From Roseateles_B sp051857535 (GTDB taxonomy: Bacteria; Pseudomonadota; Gammaproteobacteria; Burkholderiales; Burkholderiaceae_C): a DNA stretch of 64,000 nucleotides. The DNA is taken from assembly GCF_051857535.1 (NCBI RefSeq), contig NZ_JBPZGY010000007.1, forward strand, positions 62,001 to 126,000, in the 5' to 3' direction. A program made the translations under genes and the position numbers. This document shows positions 46,837 to 55,166 of this stretch, in pieces (position 1 is the first letter of the stretch; each line of letters begins with the position of its first letter). Below the pieces are notes generated by a model, which saw only the letters and a program-made list of their open reading frames with translations, did not search any database and was not told where the DNA came from.

Positions 46837-47604
46837 TTACTTGACCAGTCGGCTCAGCGAGGCAGCATCAAAGCATTCATCCTGCTGCGCGTCCTGCGGC
46901 ACGCAGTCGCTGCGCTGGGTCTCTGACAGCTTGGCGATGGCCTGCCACAGCAGTGCGATCTGATGCTCGTGGCCGGCGGCGTTGTCGATCAGGCCCTTCA
47001 TCGCCAGGGCTACCGGGTCGTCGCCCTGGGTCACGCCATAGGCCGAGAAGCCCATGCGGGCAGCCGCCGCTTCGCGCTGTGCCTCCGCCTGAGCCTCGAT
47101 GATGCGGGCCGGATTGCCCACGGCCGTCGCACCCGCAGGCACCGGCTTGGTCACCACCGCGCCGGAACCGATACGCGCGCCAGCGCCCACGGTGAAGCCG
47201 CCCAGCACACAGGCATTGGCGCCCACGATGACACCAGGCTCCAGGGTCGGGTGGCGCTTGGCGCCCTTCACCAGAGACGTACCGCCCAGCGTCACGCCCT
47301 GGTAGATGGTGCAGCCCTCGCCGATTTCGGCCATCTCACCGATCACGATGCCCATGCCGTGGTCGATGAAGACGCGGCGGGCGATCGTGGCACCGGGATG
47401 GATTTCGATGCCGGTCAGAAAGCGCGACAGATGCGAGATGAAGCGCCCCAGCCACTTGAACCCGTGCCGCCAGCACCAACTGGCTCGGCGGTGGAGCACC
47501 AGGGCATGCAGGCCGGGATAACAGGTCAGCACCTCCCAGCTGCTGCGAGCCGCGGGATCGCGCTCAAGAATCAGCTGGATGTCTTCACGCAGGCGCTTGA
47601 ACAT
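46837..47604 (-). CDS. cysE: Serine O-acetyltransferase
   Basis: A 255-residue left-handed beta-helix acetyltransferase that makes O-acetylserine for cysteine synthesis. The short N-terminal helical part (FKRLREDIQLILERDPA) matches the EpsC/short CysE form. Hexapeptide repeats run from about residue 65 to 170 and include HPGATIARRVFIDHGMGIVIGE with the catalytic His. The C-terminal tail is extended (about 60 residues, Asp/Gln-rich) compared with typical feedback tails. It converges on mogA. No ribosome-binding site of note. Confidence 0.94.
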   Translation of the reverse strand: MFKRLREDIQLILERDPAARSSWEVLTCYPGLHALVLHRRASWCWRHGFKWLGRFISHLSRFLTGIEIHPGATIARRVFIDHGMGIVIGEMAEIGEGCTIYQGVTLGGTSLVKGAKRHPTLEPGVIVGANACVLGGFTVGAGARIGSGAVVTKPVPAGATAVGNPARIIEAQAEAQREAAAARMGFSAYGVTQGDDPVALAMKGLIDNAAGHEHQIALLWQAIAKLSETQRSDCVPQDAQQDECFDAASLSRLVK

Positions 47605-47686
47605 GGTGGCGATGCCGAGGGGGTCGTGAACAAGGGAGCGTCAGTGTAGCGGTGGGGGCCGGCGCTGGTGCCCGTGGGGAAATTGC

Positions 47687-48448
47687 TCAGTCCTCGGTGG
47701 CTTCGCCCTTGTGCGAGGCCGGCTGCTGCAGGCGCAGCATGCTGCGGGCCATGCCGCGCAGGATGTGCACTTCCTCCTGAGTCAGTTGGGCTCGATTGAA
47801 CAGCTGGTTCAGCCGCGGCATCAGCTTCTTGGGCGCCGCCGGATCCAGATAGCCGATGTGCTCCAGGGCCTCCTGGAGATGGCTCAGAAGCCCCTGCACC
47901 GCGCGGCCATCGGCGAGCTGTGGATCGGCCGTGCGTGCCGCCACCTCGAATCCACCCAGTGCCTGTCGCCATTCATATGCCAGCAGTTGCACGGCCTGCG
48001 ACAGATTCAGCGAGCCGTAGTCCGGATGGGTCGGAATGGAGAGCACCGCGTGGCAGCGGTACACATCCTCATTGCTCATGCCATAGCGTTCGGAGCCGAA
48101 GACCAGGCCCAGCTTGTGCCCCGAAGCCGCCAACTGCGCGAACAGAGGCCGCGGCGCAGAGGTGGGCGGGCCGAAGTCGCGCGGGGTCATGGCGGTGGCA
48201 CAGGCGAAGGTCACGCCGTCCAGCGCCTCTTCCAGCGTGTCCACGATGCGAGCACGGGCCAGGATGTCGGCCGCACCGCTGGCCATGGCGATGGTGTCTT
48301 CCTGGCTCAGCACGTCGGCGAAGCGTGGGCGCACCAGCACCAGCTCGGAGAAGCCCATGACCTTCATGGCGCGGGCGGCAGCGCCCACATTGCCGGGGTG
48401 GCTGGTCTGAATCAAGACAAATCGTGTGGATTCCACGCTGGCGGACAT
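47687..48448 (-). CDS. trmJ: tRNA (Cm32/Um32) 2'-O-methyltransferase
   Basis: A 253-residue SPOUT-class methyltransferase with the trefoil-knot signature: FVLIQTSHPGNVGAAARAMKVMGF at the N-terminus, then LGLVFGSERYGMSNEDVYRCHAVLSIPTHPDYGSLNLSQAVQLLAYE for SAM binding. The C-terminal helical extension is usual for TrmJ. It 2'-O-methylates position 32 of tRNAs. It is transcribed divergently from suhB, an arrangement common in Burkholderiales. Confidence 0.94.
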   Translation of the reverse strand: MSASVESTRFVLIQTSHPGNVGAAARAMKVMGFSELVLVRPRFADVLSQEDTIAMASGAADILARARIVDTLEEALDGVTFACATAMTPRDFGPPTSAPRPLFAQLAASGHKLGLVFGSERYGMSNEDVYRCHAVLSIPTHPDYGSLNLSQAVQLLAYEWRQALGGFEVAARTADPQLADGRAVQGLLSHLQEALEHIGYLDPAAPKKLMPRLNQLFNRAQLTQEEVHILRGMARSMLRLQQPASHKGEATED

Positions 48449-48583
48449 GGGCTTCTCGGCTAAAATGCTGGATTATCCGCGCCGTGGATGCCGCCCGCAG
48501 ATCCTTCGAGATCCGCTGCTTGGCCGCACAGCGCCACGCTCTTTTCCTTCGCCAGTCCACCTCCTTCGTTTGCAGGTTCACGC

Positions 48584-49546
48584 ATGACGCAAGCTTCACT
48601 CCATCCCATGCTCAACGTCGCCATCAAGGCGGCCCGTGCAGCGGGATCCATCATCAACCGCGCCTCCCTGGACCTCGACATCCTCAAGATCAACAGCAAG
48701 TCGCCCAATGACTTCGTGACCGAGGTGGACCAGGCTGCCGAGCAGCTCATCATCGAGACCCTGCTGCAGGCCTATCCCGAGCACGGCATCTTGGCCGAAG
48801 AGTCGGGTCGCGAACACGGCAACAAGACGTCCGAATTCCAGTGGATCATCGATCCGCTCGACGGCACCACCAACTTCATCCACGGCTTTCCTGTCTATGC
48901 GGTGTCCATCGCCCTGGCCCACCGCGGCGTGGTCCAGCAAGCCGTGGTTTACGACCCGACCCGCAACGACCTCTTCTACGCCACCAAGGGCCGCGGCGCC
49001 TACCTGAACGATCGCCGCCTGCGCGTCTCGCGTCGTACCCGCCTGAGCGATGCCCTGATCGGCACCGGCTTCCCTTTCCGCCGCGGGGACAACTTCAAGC
49101 GCTACCTGAAGATGTTCGAGGCCGTGATGCAGGAATGCGCCGGCCTTCGCCGCCCGGGCGCTGCTGCCCTGGACCTCTGCTATGTGGCAGCCGGCTACTA
49201 CGACGCCTTCTTCGAGACCGGACTGAACCCCTGGGACGTGGCCGCCGGTTCGCTGATCATTGCCGAGGCCGGTGGCCTGGTGGGCAATTTCACTGGCGAG
49301 GCCGACTTCCTGCACCAGCGTGAGATCGTTGCGGGCAATCCGCGCATCTACGGTCAATTGGTCCAGATCCTGGCGCCCTACACCCGCGTGATCAAGCAGG
49401 AAGAACTGGACGAGGATGCCGCCAAGCCAGCGGCCGACGCCAGCGCCGAAGTAGCCAGGAAGGTTGCGGCCGTTCCGGCTGAGCGCAAGCGCGGCCCTGT
49501 ACGCATCAAGAAGACCGACAAGAGCAGCGACGACGCGCCGCTGTGA
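48584..49546 (+). CDS. suhB: Inositol-1-monophosphatase family protein SuhB
   Basis: A 320-residue protein. The IMPase domain has the metal-binding EESGREHG (about 67-74), WIIDPLDGTTNFIHGFP (about 88-104) and GLNPWDVAAGSLIIAEAGG (about 216-234). SuhB also takes part in rRNA transcription antitermination in E. coli. Compared with the ~267-residue E. coli form it carries a C-terminal extension of about 45 residues, rich in Ala, Lys and Asp (ending KKTDKSSDDAPL). The start MTQASLHPML at 48584 is used; an ATG at 48608 (MLNVAIKAA) is an alternative. Confidence 0.93.
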   Translation: MTQASLHPMLNVAIKAARAAGSIINRASLDLDILKINSKSPNDFVTEVDQAAEQLIIETLLQAYPEHGILAEESGREHGNKTSEFQWIIDPLDGTTNFIHGFPVYAVSIALAHRGVVQQAVVYDPTRNDLFYATKGRGAYLNDRRLRVSRRTRLSDALIGTGFPFRRGDNFKRYLKMFEAVMQECAGLRRPGAAALDLCYVAAGYYDAFFETGLNPWDVAAGSLIIAEAGGLVGNFTGEADFLHQREIVAGNPRIYGQLVQILAPYTRVIKQEELDEDAAKPAADASAEVARKVAAVPAERKRGPVRIKKTDKSSDDAPL

Positions 49547-49582
49547 TCACACCCTGGCGGCCCCCGCCGCCAGCCAGCGCAA

Positions 49583-49616
49583 GGGCGCCCGCGATGGGTC
49601 ATCGGGGCGCCTTTTT
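49583..49616 (+). terminator. Terminator of suhB
   Basis: The stem GGCGCCC/GGGCGCC (49584-49590, 49605-49611) is followed by TTTTT. It lies 37 bases after the suhB stop and abuts the stop of the converging MobA-like gene. Confidence 0.85.
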
Positions 49617-50290
49617 CACGTCCAGGTACTTCCCATGACAGTGGACTGACTGGCCTGGTTGACGGGACCGGGCACGCCGACATGCTCACGCTCCCGCAGG
49701 CGCTGCAGGTCTTCCACGGTGTCCACGCTCTCCAGCACGCCGGGGTCAGGCACCTCGATGCCCACCGCCGGATAACGCGCCACCAGCCGCCGCGCGCCTT
49801 CGTCGCCCTGCAGCCCAACCAGGTCCGAGTAGAGTTCGGCCGAGAAAGCCAGTGGATGGCCGCTGCGGCCTTTGTGCTGGGCAAAGGCCACCGCCTGCTC
49901 GCCAAGCCCTTGGGCGACGGCACGCAGGGTATCGGGGCTGACGCTGGGCATGTCGCCGGGCATCAGCACCCAACCAGGCGCATCGCCAGTGGCCGACACC
50001 CCGGCAGCGATGCTGTGTCCCATGCCGAAAGGCAAGACCTGACCCTGCATGCCACGCTCAGGCAGCACCACCAGTTGATCAAGCCGCAGCACCAGGCTCT
50101 GCACCTGGTCCTGCATGGCTTGCGTCGTGACAATCACCCATGGCAGGCCCGTTGCCTGCACCTGGGCGACGGTACGCTGCAGCACCGTCTCCCCGGCCTT
50201 CAGCTCCTGATGGAGCTTGTGGCCGGGGCCTTTGAAACGGCAGCCCTGGCCAGCGGCCAGCACGACGACAACAGGCCGTCGTTCATTCAT
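49616..50290 (-). CDS. MobA/MocA-like nucleotidyltransferase with in-frame insertion
   Basis: A 224-residue NTP_transf_3 protein. The N-terminal nucleotide site is VVVLAAGQGCRFKGPGHKL, followed by MPGDMPSVSPDTL with the metal-binding Asp, and GHPLAFSAELYSDL. Relatives attach nucleotides to molybdenum cofactor; the exact reaction is uncertain. In the family the strand before the active site ends G-M-G-x-S-I. Here nine extra residues (QGQVLPFGM) split this as RGM...GHSIAAGV. The DNA shows a 21-bp insert flanked by a CATGCC duplication (50021-50053) that includes 15-mer copy E. The start is MNERRPVVV at 50290, divergent from pdxH. Confidence 0.8.
   Translation of the reverse strand: MNERRPVVVVLAAGQGCRFKGPGHKLHQELKAGETVLQRTVAQVQATGLPWVIVTTQAMQDQVQSLVLRLDQLVVLPERGMQGQVLPFGMGHSIAAGVSATGDAPGWVLMPGDMPSVSPDTLRAVAQGLGEQAVAFAQHKGRSGHPLAFSAELYSDLVGLQGDEGARRLVARYPAVGIEVPDPGVLESVDTVEDLQRLREREHVGVPGPVNQASQSTVMGSTWT
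50021..50053 (+). mobile_element. Candidate miniature insertion with 6-bp target duplication
   Basis: CATGCC at 50021-50026 and 50048-50053 flank a 21-base segment containing the 15-mer. Removing one CATGCC plus the segment (27 bases) restores an uninterrupted reading frame with the family-typical Arg-Gly-Met-Gly-His. The size and direct repeats fit a small insertion event. No transposase is present nearby. Confidence 0.6.
50032..50046 (+). repeat. 15-mer GCAAGACCTGACCCT, copy E (inside MobA-like gene)
   Basis: Exact copy of the dispersed 15-mer, read on the minus strand as Gly-Gln-Val-Leu, within the candidate 27-base insertion. Confidence 0.85.
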
Positions 50291-50413
50291 TCGAATCACC
50301 TTTTCATGTCGCCGCCTGTTTAGCGGCTGTTGCCCCGCAGCATGCCTGCTGCCCCTGGGGCGCCCCATAGGGAGCTTCACTTAAGGAGTTCCCGCCTGAG
50401 TGATACTCCCGGT

Positions 50414-51049
50414 ATGAACAAGCTTTCCGATCTGCGCAAGAGCTACGAGCTGGCCGAGCTGGACGAATCCCAGGCATCGGGCGAGCCCATGATCCAGTTC
50501 CGCCAGTGGCTCGACGAAGCCCTCAAAGCGGAACTGCCCGAGCCCAATGCCATGACTCTGGCCACCGTGGGCGAGGACGGCCGCCCCTCCACCCGCATCG
50601 TGCTGATCAAAGGCTTCGACGCACGAGGCATCGTCTGGTACACCAACTACGACAGCCGCAAGGGCCGCGAACTGGCCCTCCATCCTTTCGCCGCGCTGCA
50701 GTTCCATTGGGTGGAGCTGGAGCGCGTGGTGCGCATAGAGGGCCGTGTCGAGAAGGTCAGCGCCGAAGAATCGGACGCCTACTTCCACTCGCGCCCCCTG
50801 GACTCGCGCCTGGGCGCCTGGGCCTCGCCGCAAAGCCAGGTGATCAGCTCCCGCGCCGTGCTGGTGGCCAATGCTGCCAGGGCCGCCGCCCAGCACGGGC
50901 TGAGTCCCAGCCGCCCCCCGCATTGGGGGGGATTCCGCCTGGTGCCCGAACGTTGGGAGTTCTGGCAGGGCCGCAGGTCCCGTCTGCATGACCGGATCAG
51001 CTATCGGCTCGAAGGCCAGGGCTGGGTCAAGGAGCGCCTCGCGCCCTGA
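50414..51049 (+). CDS. pdxH: Pyridoxamine 5'-phosphate oxidase
   Basis: A 211-residue FMN enzyme that oxidises pyridoxamine or pyridoxine phosphate to pyridoxal phosphate, the cofactor used by GcvP and GlyA in this window. Landmarks are NAMTLATVGEDGRPSTRIVLIKGFD, the FMN-binding WYTNYDSRKGRELALHP, and the C-terminal PERWEFWQGRRSRLHDRISY and ERLAP. The start MNKLSDLRKSYE at 50414 fits the family. Confidence 0.96.
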   Translation: MNKLSDLRKSYELAELDESQASGEPMIQFRQWLDEALKAELPEPNAMTLATVGEDGRPSTRIVLIKGFDARGIVWYTNYDSRKGRELALHPFAALQFHWVELERVVRIEGRVEKVSAEESDAYFHSRPLDSRLGAWASPQSQVISSRAVLVANAARAAAQHGLSPSRPPHWGGFRLVPERWEFWQGRRSRLHDRISYRLEGQGWVKERLAP

Positions 51050-51066
51050 CGCTGCCCCGGCTCGCG

Positions 51067-53112
51067 TCAGAAGCGCACTTGAACGCCCGTCGACACGCTG
51101 CGGCCAGGCAGTGGCGCCCAGTCGCGGATGGTGGACATGCTCGCGGCTCGATAACCCAGGGCGTTGCCCAGATTGTCCAGCTTGAGATACCACAACGCGT
51201 CGGCCTGGTCCCAGCGGAACTGGCGGTTCAGCGACAGCCGAGCCAGCGTATAGCCAGGCGTGGCTCGGTCGACCTGCGGCACCCGGCCCTGGGCCGCCGC
51301 CTGCTGAATTTCCAGCCTGAGGCCCCAGGCGCCGCCCTGTCCTTCCAGACTCAGCGTGGTGCGCCGAGGCGCGATGCGCGGCAAGGGCTCCGCATGGCTG
51401 AGGTCATTGCCCTGCACCCAGTCGAGCTGCAGCCCCGCTTGCCAGCGCCAGCCGGCCAGCGCGCCGGGCAGCCAAGCCGCCTGCAGGTCCTGCTGCAGGC
51501 TCAACTCCACGCCCTGCAGCCGGGCGCCCACGGCCTGATAGGCGTAAACAGGCAGTACTTCACCGGACTCAGCAGCCACGCTGGCGCCAGTTGCACGAAG
51601 CGCGATGTAGTCCTTGAAGCGGGTCCGGTAAGCATTGATCTCCACGCTGCCGTTGCCATGCTTCCAATGCAAGCCCAGGTCCAGGCCGCTGGCATGTTCT
51701 AGTCCCAGCGTCGAGTCGCCCTGTTCGAAGGCACCTGTGGCCACATGCACGCCGCTGGCAAAAAGCTCCCCCGCCGACGGCGCACGCTCAGAATGGTTGA
51801 TATTGAGGCTCAGTCCCACCGCCGGCACCGGATGCCAGCTGAGACTGGCCGAAGCGCTGGCCGGCGAGAAGCGTCTCTCGGCAGCGGGACCGAAGCGGGC
51901 GTCTGCAGCGTCCGCAGCATCACCATCGGAGCGCACCCGCACCTGGTCCCGCCGAGCACCCAGGCCCAACTGCCAAGGTCCGTCACTCCACTGCTCCAGG
52001 ATGAAGAGCCCCTGAGTCCGGTTCCGGTTGCTGGGCATCAGGGCCTCTTCGCCCTGCACCTCGAAGCGGCTCTGCTCCAGCTGCCAGCCCAGCACACCGC
52101 GCACACCGGCCAGCGGCGCATGCTCGGCCTGAAGACGCAACTCCGAGCCGCGCTGCGCGAAGCGGGTGCCCAGGGCACCATCGCCCTCGATCTCGTCATG
52201 CTGGTAGCGGGCACGGCTGAATTGCCACTGCAGCTTGCGCAACAGGCCTTCGCTCCACCGCCATTCCCCCGCGCCAGCCAGGCGCTGGCGCTGCATGGCG
52301 ATCTTCACGTCAGGCTCGACGGTCACGCCGTAGTCGTTGCGGTAGTCGTCCAGGCTCAGGCCCGCATAGCCGTCACGAACGACCCAGGAGCCCCCCATCG
52401 CTGCGCTGCGCGAGGCGCTGGCTGAATTGCGCACATGGGACATTCGCTGGCCATCGGGCGCGGTAAACCAGGGCGTCTTCTGATCGTCGGCCAACCGGCG
52501 CGCCACATCGGCATGCCAGGCCCAAGGCCCCTGCCCACCATCCAGCACTGCGGCCAGGGCACGCTCGTTCGAGGCACCACCCAGACGGAACTCGGTGGCG
52601 CCTGACAAGCCTTGGCTGGGGCTGCGTGGAATGCGGTTGTCTATGGTGTTGACCACGCCGCCAATCGCATTGCCACCGTAGAGCAAGGCTGCCGCCCCGC
52701 GCAGTACCTCGATGCGATCCACGACCAGCGGATCGACAGGCACGGCATGGTCGTAGCTCAGGCTGGATACGTCCAGCGAGCCTCCGGCGTTGTTGAGCAT
52801 GCGCACCCGCTCGCCATCCAGCCCACGAATGGTCGGCCGGCTGGCGTTGGGACCAAAGGAGGTCGCTGCGACGCCTGGCAGGCCCTCGACCGTCTCGCCC
52901 ACGCTGCCGCCTCGGCGCAGCAGCAAGGCATCGCCGGACAAGGCCTGGCCGGGCTGGGCAAGCTCCTTGTTGCCCAGGGGATTGCCGGTGACCTGCACGG
53001 CTTCGAGGGTCTGCCGGTCGGCGGTGTCACCTTCAGCATGCGCCCATGGAGCAGCGAGCAGGCTCAACAGCAGCAAGGTGCGCGGCTGGCGCAATGGCAG
53101 AGGGGACGGCAT
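51067..53112 (-). CDS. TonB-dependent outer-membrane receptor (ZnuD-like)
   Basis: A 681-residue receptor. A signal peptide (about 1-27, ending AHA) and a short TonB-box region (LEAVQVTGNPLG) lead to a plug domain (about 45-165) with RRGGSVGETVEGLPGVAATSFGPNASRPTIRGLDGERVRMLNN. A 22-strand barrel follows, ending VRF. The plug sequence and barrel length resemble ZnuD-type zinc receptors and their relatives. The His-rich external loop of ZnuD is not obvious. It is the last gene of a minus-strand set with a small exported protein, a FtsX-like permease and an ATPase. The start MPSPLPLRQPR at 53112 is chosen because it begins the signal peptide. Confidence 0.85.
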   Translation of the reverse strand: MPSPLPLRQPRTLLLLSLLAAPWAHAEGDTADRQTLEAVQVTGNPLGNKELAQPGQALSGDALLLRRGGSVGETVEGLPGVAATSFGPNASRPTIRGLDGERVRMLNNAGGSLDVSSLSYDHAVPVDPLVVDRIEVLRGAAALLYGGNAIGGVVNTIDNRIPRSPSQGLSGATEFRLGGASNERALAAVLDGGQGPWAWHADVARRLADDQKTPWFTAPDGQRMSHVRNSASASRSAAMGGSWVVRDGYAGLSLDDYRNDYGVTVEPDVKIAMQRQRLAGAGEWRWSEGLLRKLQWQFSRARYQHDEIEGDGALGTRFAQRGSELRLQAEHAPLAGVRGVLGWQLEQSRFEVQGEEALMPSNRNRTQGLFILEQWSDGPWQLGLGARRDQVRVRSDGDAADAADARFGPAAERRFSPASASASLSWHPVPAVGLSLNINHSERAPSAGELFASGVHVATGAFEQGDSTLGLEHASGLDLGLHWKHGNGSVEINAYRTRFKDYIALRATGASVAAESGEVLPVYAYQAVGARLQGVELSLQQDLQAAWLPGALAGWRWQAGLQLDWVQGNDLSHAEPLPRIAPRRTTLSLEGQGGAWGLRLEIQQAAAQGRVPQVDRATPGYTLARLSLNRQFRWDQADALWYLKLDNLGNALGYRAASMSTIRDWAPLPGRSVSTGVQVRF

Positions 53113-53314
53113 GAGATTGGTCCGGAGCACGTGGCGCCGGGCCTTGTATGGAGACTTTTCTTGCATGGATGCTGGGCCGACAGGGTGCGGCCCCCTGGCA
53201 TGGCGGGCAACGCAGGCCTCGCCGGGTCTGAGGATGGGCGCACGGCAATGCGCCCGGCCGCCCGCAGCGCATGGGCTGACGGGCGAGCTTCATGCCCTGC
53301 GACAGGGCGTGAAA

Positions 53315-53665
53315 TCAGACAAGAATGGGAGGACCGCGGGCTCGCGGACTGGCCGGCAATGCCTCGGCGGAAGCCGGCACCTGGATGCTGGCCAGCGCGG
53401 TGACCAGCGTCAGAAGGACCTGGGCAGGCTCTTCACCGTTGACCTGATCGCCATGGGCAAGTTGGTCGAACAGCTGGCAGTCGGTGGACCCCAGCGCATG
53501 ACCCCAGGCGTCAGCGGGCCCCTGCTCGATGGCGACAGCCAGCTTGAAGCCCAGGTGGGCCACTCGGTGCCCCTGCCCCAGGCCCTGCGCCAGCAGCAGG
53601 CACAGCGCCAGCCAGGCGTGCAAAGCCATTGCCGGCCAGAGGCGACTGCGACCAAAAGCGCTCAT
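53315..53665 (-). CDS. Small exported protein upstream of the TonB receptor
   Basis: A 116-residue protein. A hydrophobic signal or anchor (residues of about 12-30) is followed by QGHRVAHLGF and WGHALGSTDCQLFDQLAHGD, which contains several His, one Cys and Asp, then an Ala-rich tail. It resembles small DUF2946-like exported proteins found next to metal-related TonB receptors (memory-based resemblance, not a search). The His/Cys pattern could bind a metal. GGAGG lies about 10 bases upstream of the ATG at 53665. The same frame is open further upstream to an ATG at 53842, giving a longer form. Confidence 0.6.
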   Translation of the reverse strand: MSAFGRSRLWPAMALHAWLALCLLLAQGLGQGHRVAHLGFKLAVAIEQGPADAWGHALGSTDCQLFDQLAHGDQVNGEEPAQVLLTLVTALASIQVPASAEALPASPRARGPPILV

Positions 53666-53873
53666 CACCGCAGGTCCTCCATACGGCCATCCATCTGCGT
53701 GCCACACGCATGCACGCGCGCCAGGCTCAGGCGAGCCGGCGGCGATGCAGGGCATTGGAGGCAGGAGCAGAACAAGATGCGAATCGAGCCAAGTCAGGAC
53801 AGCGGCATTGTGCACATCCGCCGCCAGCATGCCATCAGGCATGGCCCCTAGCCCCCGTGGGCCGAGGGGATGA

Positions 53874-55166
53874 TCATTCTCCGGGCTGCAGCATGCGAGA
53901 CACCTGCAGCCGCCAGCCGCACCAGGCCGGCCACGCCGCGCCCGCCGTGGCCAGCAAGGTCGCCAGCAGGCCAAGAAGCAGTCCATGCTGCATGCCATGT
54001 CCTTGCGTACCCAGCCAGTGCAACTGCTCCGGGGCCGCCAGATGCCGCAGGCTCATCCAGGCCAGCTCGCTGAGCCCCCAGGCCAGCAGCAGCGCCAGCG
54101 CAGCCAGCCACAGCCATTCCAAAAGGGGCAACAGCGCCACCCGCCCTGCCGGGGCGCCCAGCACCCGCAGCAGGACCAGATCCTGCCTGCGCTGCTCCTG
54201 AGCCTGGAGCATCAGCGCAAAGGCAGCCAGCCAGGCACACAGCAGAAGCAGGACCAGCAAGGTCTTCAGCAGCATCGGCAGCCAGCCCAGTGCCGCTGCC
54301 ATGCGGCCGATTTCCTCACGGGGCACGGCCGCCTGCAGATGGGGCTGCGCATTCAGCCAAGGCAGCAGCAGGCCCAGAGCCTCTTCGCCGGCCGGGCTGA
54401 CCAGCACGTGGCTGATGTCGCCCAGGCTTTCCTCTCCGGCCTCCGAGCCAGGTTGCCCTTCGACGCCGTTGAGTCCCGCAGACAGCGAAGGCGCCACCGG
54501 AGTGGCAGGCTGGCGCTGGGCCCACAGCGAGCTCAGGTCCGTCAGGATCAGGCCGTCCAGTGCCGAGCCCTGGCGAGCCAGGATGCCAACCACGAGAAAA
54601 GGCTTCTGTATTGCGCTCGCCCTGCCAACGCCCCCTGCCGAACCACGGCCCGGTGCATCCAGCCCGCTGAACTCGGAGCCCACCGACAGCCCGAGGCCTT
54701 CGGCAGCATCCGCACCTAGCACCACCTCCATCACATGCTCAAAGCAGCGCCCCTGAGCCAGTTGCGCCTGACGCAAGGCCAGGAAGGGTGCCTCGGTGCC
54801 GACCACGGCAAAGGCACGGTGCCGGCCCCCCAGCAGCACCGGCACGGCCTGGGAAACTTGCGGCAGCCCGCGCAGCAGGGGCACGGTCTCATAGGGCAGC
54901 GTGCCACCTGGCTCGTTCAGCAACTGGATGGCGGAGAGCGTCTGGCGCCAGGGGTCGCCCTTGGGACCGACGAGCAATTCCATGCCCTGCATCGCCCGTT
55001 CCAGACGCTGTGGCATCTGCCGGGTCAGTTGCATCAGCAGGCTGGCCGCCGTCAGGGCCAGACTCAACAGCAGCAGGCTCATGGCCGCGTACTGGGGCCT
55101 GGACCACAGATGACGCCAGGCCAGCCAGGGCAGCGTCGGCCCGATCGCCAGTCCTGCCCGCCTCAT
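53874..55166 (-). CDS. FtsX/MacB-like ABC transporter permease
   Basis: A 430-residue permease. The first transmembrane segment is about residues 28-48. A large extracytoplasmic domain (about 50-300) starts RAMQGMELLVGPKGDPWRQTL, and three C-terminal segments follow (about 305-330, 350-372 and 390-415). This is the MacB/LolC topology. The domain sequence resembles the FtsX-like permeases found with ZnuD-type receptors or zinc-regulated clusters. Its ATG overlaps the ATPase stop (ATGA). The likely role is envelope transport connected with metal uptake, inferred from neighbours. Confidence 0.82.
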   Translation of the reverse strand: MRRAGLAIGPTLPWLAWRHLWSRPQYAAMSLLLLSLALTAASLLMQLTRQMPQRLERAMQGMELLVGPKGDPWRQTLSAIQLLNEPGGTLPYETVPLLRGLPQVSQAVPVLLGGRHRAFAVVGTEAPFLALRQAQLAQGRCFEHVMEVVLGADAAEGLGLSVGSEFSGLDAPGRGSAGGVGRASAIQKPFLVVGILARQGSALDGLILTDLSSLWAQRQPATPVAPSLSAGLNGVEGQPGSEAGEESLGDISHVLVSPAGEEALGLLLPWLNAQPHLQAAVPREEIGRMAAALGWLPMLLKTLLVLLLLCAWLAAFALMLQAQEQRRQDLVLLRVLGAPAGRVALLPLLEWLWLAALALLLAWGLSELAWMSLRHLAAPEQLHWLGTQGHGMQHGLLLGLLATLLATAGAAWPAWCGWRLQVSRMLQPGE

